The notes beneath the pieces were generated by a model that had not been told where the DNA came from, made no database searches, and saw nothing but the letters and a program-made list of their open reading frames with translations. 64,000 nt of DNA, taken from positions 248,001 to 312,000 of the forward strand of contig CATQHQ010000002.1 of assembly GCA_958296005.1 (NCBI GenBank), in the 5' to 3' direction. The stretch is from Longimicrobiales bacterium (GTDB taxonomy: Bacteria; Gemmatimonadota; Gemmatimonadetes; Longimicrobiales; Gaopeijiaceae). The position numbers and the translations under genes are program-made. Of this stretch, positions 60,295 to 64,000 are shown one piece after another; within the stretch, counting starts at the first letter, position 1; each line of letters starts with the position of its first letter.

Positions 60295-63231
60295 ATGGAC
60301 CGACCGATACGGATCAGGGGTGCCAGGCAGCACAACCTGAAGGGGATCGACCTGGACATCCCCCGAAACGCCCTCACCGTGATCACGGGGCCCTCGGGCT
60401 CGGGCAAGTCCTCCCTGGCGATCGACACCCTCTTCGCGGCAGGCCAGCGACGGTACGTGGAGGCCCTTTCGACCTACGCCAAGCAGTTCCTCGACCGGCT
60501 GGAGAAGCCCGACGTGGACCGGATCGAAGGGCTCTCGCCGGCGGTGGCGATCGAGCAGCGGAACCGGACAACGAGCAGCCGCTCCACGGTGGGGACCGCC
60601 ACCGAGGTCTACGACTACCTGCGGCTCCTCTACGCCCGCGCCGGTCGAACCCACTGCCCAGAGTGCGACGACGAAGTGCGCCCCGACTCGGTGAGCAGCG
60701 CGGTCGATCGGGTCGCCGCGCTTGAGCCCGGCGCTCGGCTCATGATCACGTTCCCCCTAGTCCGGAGCGGCGAAGTGTCCCACGGGGCGTTGGCGGGGAA
60801 CCTGCGGGCAATGGGCTTCGTGCGGGCGTTGGCGGACGGCGCGATGGTGGACTTGGGGAACTCGGTGCCGGGACCCTCGGCGGACTTGGGGGACTCGGGC
60901 CCCGGGTCCTCGGCGGACCTGGGGAACTCGAGCCCCCGACCCTCGGCGGAACCCTCGGCGCCTTTGCCCGCGGGCGCCCCGGACTTGGCGTCGGCGCAGG
61001 AAGTGCTGGTGGTCGTGGACCGAATCAAGGTTCCGAAAGCATCCCCGCCTCCGGGCTGGCGGGAGCGGCTGGCCGACTCCCTTTCGACCTGCTTTCGGGA
61101 GGGCGAGGGCGATGCCGTTGTTCTGACGCCGGACGCGGGCACCGGCACGGAGATGCGCTTCACCGAGCGCTTTCGTTGCCCTCGCCACCCCGACGCGACG
61201 TTCGTCGAGCCCGTCCCACGCCTCTTCTCCTTCAACAACCCCTACGGCAGCTGCCCGAAGTGCACCGGCTTCGGCGAGACGCTGGAGTACGATCCGGCGC
61301 TCGTGGTCCCGAACGAGGAACGCTCGCTGGAAGAGGGCGCCATCGACCCGTGGGCCCAACCCCGCTACTCCCAGGAACGCAACGCGCTGCGCCGCTTCGC
61401 CCTCCGAGAAGGAGTCTCCGGCTTCGCCCCGTGGCGGACGTTGCCCCGCTCCTTTCGGGACGCGGCGCTCTACGGCAAAGGGTCGTTCACTGGCGTCATG
61501 GACTTCCTCGTCTCCAAGGAGCCCAAGCGCTACCGCTCCTACATCCGAGTCTTCCTTCGCCGCTACCAGCGTCCGAGCCGCTGTCCGGAGTGCCGCGGGA
61601 CGAGGCTCAGGCCCGAGGCGAGGTGCGTGCGCGTGGGCGGCCGGCAGATCGCGTCGGCGGCGGCGATGCCCTTGGAGGAGCTCCGGGCGTGGCTGGCCGG
61701 GCTGGAGCTGCGGCCGATGGAGGCGCAGGTGGCGGCCACGATCCTCCGCGAGCTATCGGCCCGAGTGGGCCTTCTGGTGGACGTGGGACTCGGCTACCTC
61801 TCCCTGAACCGGCAGATGCGCACCGTCTCCGGCGGCGAGGCGCAGCGCATCGCTTTGGCCAACTCCCTGGGCTCCACCCTAGTGGACGCCCTGTACGTGC
61901 TGGACGAGCCCTCAATCGGCCTCCACCCCCGCGACGTGGGTGCCCTGATGACGGTGCTGGAACGCCTCCGGGACGCCGGCAACACGGTGGTCGTGGTCGA
62001 GCACCACGCCGCGGCGTTCGATGCGGCCGACCATGTGGTGGAGATGGGCCCCGGGTCAGGCGAGGGCGGCGGAGAAGTGGTCTTCCAAGGCCCGCCGGAG
62101 TCCCTCCAGTTCGCCGACACCAGCGTCGGACGCTACCTCTCGGGCCGCTTCCGCGCCGAGCCGCCGCCCCGTCGCAGGCTGAACAACCTGCCCCGCCTCC
62201 GCTTGAAGGGCGCCAAGCTCCACAACCTGCAGGAGGTGGACGCCGAGTTCCCCATAGGAGCGATCACGGCGGTGACCGGCGTGTCGGGTTCCGGCAAGTC
62301 CACCCTAGTCCACGACGTACTCTACCGGGCCCTCGAACGGGAGCTGGGCAGGGGCGAGACGACGGCCAAGGAGTACATGGGCGAAGCCGTGGGCGCTTTC
62401 CGCTCTCTGTCGGGCCACGAGCATCTGGCCGGGGCGGTGCTGGTGGATCAAAGCCCGATCGGGCGCACTCCCCGCTCGGTTCCCGTGACCTACGTGAAGG
62501 CGTGGGACGAGGTACGGCGCATCTTCGCCAACCAGCCTGCGTCGGTGTCGGCCGGGTTCGCTCCCGGCGCCTTTTCCTTCAACGTGGAGGGGGGACGTTG
62601 CGAGGCGTGCAAGGGCGCGGGGCACGTGGCCGTGGAGATGGTCTTCATGGCCGACGTGCACGTGCCGTGCGAGCTGTGCGGGGGGAAGCGGTACCGTCCC
62701 GAAGTGCTGGACGTGAAGGTGCGGGGCCTGGACGCCCACGCGGTCCTCAACCTCACGGTGGACCGGGCGATGCGCCTCTTCATCCGGGAGCGCAAGCTGG
62801 GCCAGGCCCTCTGGCAGCTGCAGCAGGCCGGGCTGGGCTACCTCCGGCTGGGGCAGCCCGCCACGACCCTCTCCGGCGGCGAGGCCCAGCGCCTCAAGCT
62901 TGCCCGGGAGCTGATCGGCGGCGCCAAGAGCGCGGGGCGGAAGGTCTACATCCTGGACGAGCCCACCACGGGTCTCGCGGGCGAAGACGTGGCCCAGCTG
63001 AACGCCGTGTTGCGCAGACTCGCGGACGCGGGCCACGCCCTGGTGGTGGTGGAGCACGACTTGGACGTGGTGGCGGCGGCCGACTGGGTGGTCGACCTGG
63101 GACCGGGCGCAGGCGCGAAAGGGGGCCGGGTGGTGGCGACGGGCCGCCCCGAGGAGGTGGCCGCAGCGCCCGGGAGCGTCACAGGCCGCTTTCTGCGGGA
63201 CGCAGCCACCGCCACCGCCGCCCGTCCCTGA
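60295..63231 (+). CDS. uvrA: Excinuclease ABC subunit A with tandem-repeat insertion
   Basis: A 978-residue UvrA, the damage-recognition ATPase of nucleotide excision repair. Two ABC ATPase modules: Walker [10 protein letters not shown] (32-40) and GVSGSGKST; signatures [11 protein letters not shown] and [12 protein letters not shown]; Walker [12 protein letters not shown] and [11 protein letters not shown]. The C-terminal zinc module CEACKGAG...CELCGG is intact. The module 1 pair reads CPRH then CPKC, so one usual Cys is replaced by His. Three 11-residue repeats (186-218) interrupt the predicted UvrB-binding region. It is slightly longer than typical (~940) because of that insertion. The ATG at 60295 begins the family's [15 protein letters not shown] block. 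Confidence 0.95.
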   Translation: MDRPIRIRGARQHNLKGIDLDIPRNALTVITGPSGSGKSSLAIDTLFAAGQRRYVEALSTYAKQFLDRLEKPDVDRIEGLSPAVAIEQRNRTTSSRSTVGTATEVYDYLRLLYARAGRTHCPECDDEVRPDSVSSAVDRVAALEPGARLMITFPLVRSGEVSHGALAGNLRAMGFVRALADGAMVDLGNSVPGPSADLGDSGPGSSADLGNSSPRPSAEPSAPLPAGAPDLASAQEVLVVVDRIKVPKASPPPGWRERLADSLSTCFREGEGDAVVLTPDAGTGTEMRFTERFRCPRHPDATFVEPVPRLFSFNNPYGSCPKCTGFGETLEYDPALVVPNEERSLEEGAIDPWAQPRYSQERNALRRFALREGVSGFAPWRTLPRSFRDAALYGKGSFTGVMDFLVSKEPKRYRSYIRVFLRRYQRPSRCPECRGTRLRPEARCVRVGGRQIASAAAMPLEELRAWLAGLELRPMEAQVAATILRELSARVGLLVDVGLGYLSLNRQMRTVSGGEAQRIALANSLGSTLVDALYVLDEPSIGLHPRDVGALMTVLERLRDAGNTVVVVEHHAAAFDAADHVVEMGPGSGEGGGEVVFQGPPESLQFADTSVGRYLSGRFRAEPPPRRRLNNLPRLRLKGAKLHNLQEVDAEFPIGAITAVTGVSGSGKSTLVHDVLYRALERELGRGETTAKEYMGEAVGAFRSLSGHEHLAGAVLVDQSPIGRTPRSVPVTYVKAWDEVRRIFANQPASVSAGFAPGAFSFNVEGGRCEACKGAGHVAVEMVFMADVHVPCELCGGKRYRPEVLDVKVRGLDAHAVLNLTVDRAMRLFIRERKLGQALWQLQQAGLGYLRLGQPATTLSGGEAQRLKLARELIGGAKSAGRKVYILDEPTTGLAGEDVAQLNAVLRRLADAGHALVVVEHDLDVVAAADWVVDLGPGAGAKGGRVVATGRPEEVAAAPGSVTGRFLRDAATATAARP
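60850..60948 (+). repeat. 33-base tandem repeat, three copies, within uvrA
   Basis: Three consecutive 33-base units encode [22 protein letters not shown] and [11 protein letters not shown]. They are followed by a partial EPSAPLPAG. Units differ at a few positions, mostly changing the middle Gly/Ser residues. Confidence 0.9.
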
Positions 63232-63263
63232 GCGGTCCGTCCGCCGACAAGCTGCCTCTCGCC

Positions 63264-64000
63264 GTGAGCCGCCTCCCCCTCGTCTCGGTCGTCCTCCCCG
63301 TCCGGGACGGCGCGGCCACCCTGGACGCGGCCCTGGCGTCTCTCGCCGGCCAAAGCCTCCGAGAGTTCGAGGTCGTGGCCGTGGACGACCGCTCCGCCGA
63401 CGCCACGCCGCGGATCCTCCGAAGCTGGGCGGCGCGGGACCCGCGCTTCCGGATCTTCCACGCCCCCGGGGAAGGGATCGTGCCGGCCCTTCAGCTCGGC
63501 CTGGCGGCAGCCCGGGCGCCGTTCGTCGCCCGGATGGACGCCGACGACCTCTGCCGCCCGGAGCGGTTGGCGGCCCAGCTGGACTTCCTGCGGCGCACCG
63601 GCTTGGACGGCTGCGGCACCCGGGTGCGCTGCTTCCCCGAGTCCGCCGTGACCGAGCGCGCCGCCGAGTACGCGGCGTGGCTCAACGCCATGACGGAGTG
63701 GAAGACGGTGGCGGCCAACCTCTTCGTGGAGTGTCCCCTGGCCCACCCCTCGCTCATGTTCCGCGCCGAGGCGTTCGCTTCCGTCGGCGGCTACCGGGAC
63801 CAGGGATGGCCCGAGGACTACGACCTCCTTCTCCGCCTCTGGCGCACCGGCCGTCGCTTCGCCTCGGTGCCCCGCGCGCTCCTGGAGTGGCGCCACGGCC
63901 CGAACCGCCTCAGCCGCTCGCACCCCGCCTACTCCCTCGACGCCTTCCGGGCGTGCAGGGTCCACCACCTCCGCCGAAGCCTCCTGGTCGGCAGGGAAGG
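63264..64000 (+). CDS. Family 2 glycosyltransferase, N-terminal part (partial)
   Basis: The first ~245 residues of a GT-A fold glycosyltransferase that continues past the window edge. Seen: [46 protein letters not shown] with the DxD metal site (DAD), and a later [11 protein letters not shown] acidic motif typical of the catalytic base region. It probably adds a sugar to a surface glycan or lipid carrier. GTG at 63264 starts the protein, 33 bases after uvrA, and may be co-transcribed with it. No stop is present in the window. Confidence 0.88.
   Translation, partial: MSRLPLVSVVLPVRDGAATLDAALASLAGQSLREFEVVAVDDRSADATPRILRSWAARDPRFRIFHAPGEGIVPALQLGLAAARAPFVARMDADDLCRPERLAAQLDFLRRTGLDGCGTRVRCFPESAVTERAAEYAAWLNAMTEWKTVAANLFVECPLAHPSLMFRAEAFASVGGYRDQGWPEDYDLLLRLWRTGRRFASVPRALLEWRHGPNRLSRSHPAYSLDAFRACRVHHLRRSLLVGRE

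Noticed and set aside
7681..62823. Avoidance of CTGCAG, the expected BsuBI/PstI site, as a sign of active restriction
   Set aside because: CTGCAG is easily found (for example at 7681, 42776, 42911, 45649, 57793 and 62818, and more than a dozen by eye), so no strong depletion is visible in this window. A proper count against expectation is needed.
1..64000. CRISPR arrays, tRNA or rRNA genes, insertion sequences and prophage
   Set aside because: No regularly spaced repeats, no cloverleaf-like stretches, and no transposase, integrase or phage structural genes were seen. The only tandem structure is the lipoprotein module array and the uvrA 33-base repeat.

Overview
The window is about 64 kb of GC-rich bacterial chromosome (roughly 67-70% G+C in most genes), densely packed, with many 4-base stop/start overlaps (ATGA, GTGA, TTGA). 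No tRNA, rRNA, CRISPR array, insertion sequence or prophage is visible. The gene families suggest a Gemmatimonadota-like organism, possibly a marine or host-associated lineage. The supporting families are DUF5916, BNR/VPS10-type repeat proteins, a DUF5107-TPR protein, an ankyrin/DUF1552/DUF1592 set, a LysW-dependent amino-acid pathway and small TonB-plug-like lipoproteins. This placement is inferred from gene families and was not tested phylogenetically. Once genes are called, no stretch longer than about 300 bases lacks a gene.

Layout, 1-10 kb: the 3' end of rsmA; a PepSY membrane protein running antisense into rsmA; a helix-hairpin-helix lipoprotein; a monoheme cytochrome joined to a barrel-like domain, followed by a pentaheme cytochrome; a DUF5916 outer-membrane protein; and lysW-lysX-lysY (lysW is only 54 aa). 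10-16 kb (minus strand): an M19 dipeptidase, a 70-aa membrane protein and an SSS-family symporter, coupled by overlapping codons to a Zn-ribbon DUF1156 DNA methylase and a PD-(D/E)XK nuclease. This is a candidate restriction-modification pair. 16-25 kb: sterol-desaturase-like hydroxylase-thrB-thrC, an Rnl5-type RNA ligase, a prolyl oligopeptidase, a Tet-like MFS pump and a zincin-like protein. 25-35 kb: a lipoprotein, then minus-strand ankyrin, DUF1552, DUF1592/DUF1588 and DUF5107-TPR genes. 35-38 kb: a CoxD/CoxE/CoxG-like maturation trio without CO dehydrogenase structural genes.

38-41 kb holds a second restriction-modification locus. It is one 864-codon reading frame joining an N6-adenine methylase to a BsuBI/PstI-family endonuclease, with a strong Shine-Dalgarno and ATG exactly at the start of the nuclease half. 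41-47 kb is a CusCBA-type copper/silver efflux operon. 47-52 kb has a methyltransferase, an ExoX-like exonuclease, a BNR-repeat protein and a membrane protein. 52-57.3 kb holds barrel proteins, a TonB-plug-like lipoprotein, and a four-unit tandem duplication of a divergent module in which one gene survives as four paralogous lipoproteins while the other is intact once and decayed elsewhere. 57-64 kb: an ABC exporter, a HisC-like aminotransferase, uvrA with a 33-bp triplicated insertion, and the start of a family 2 glycosyltransferase.

The most noteworthy items are the Zn-ribbon methylase/nuclease pair coupled to a housekeeping transport operon, the BsuBI/PstI methylase-nuclease fusion with a built-in internal start, the decaying tandem lipoprotein array, and the cytochrome-barrel plus pentaheme pair.
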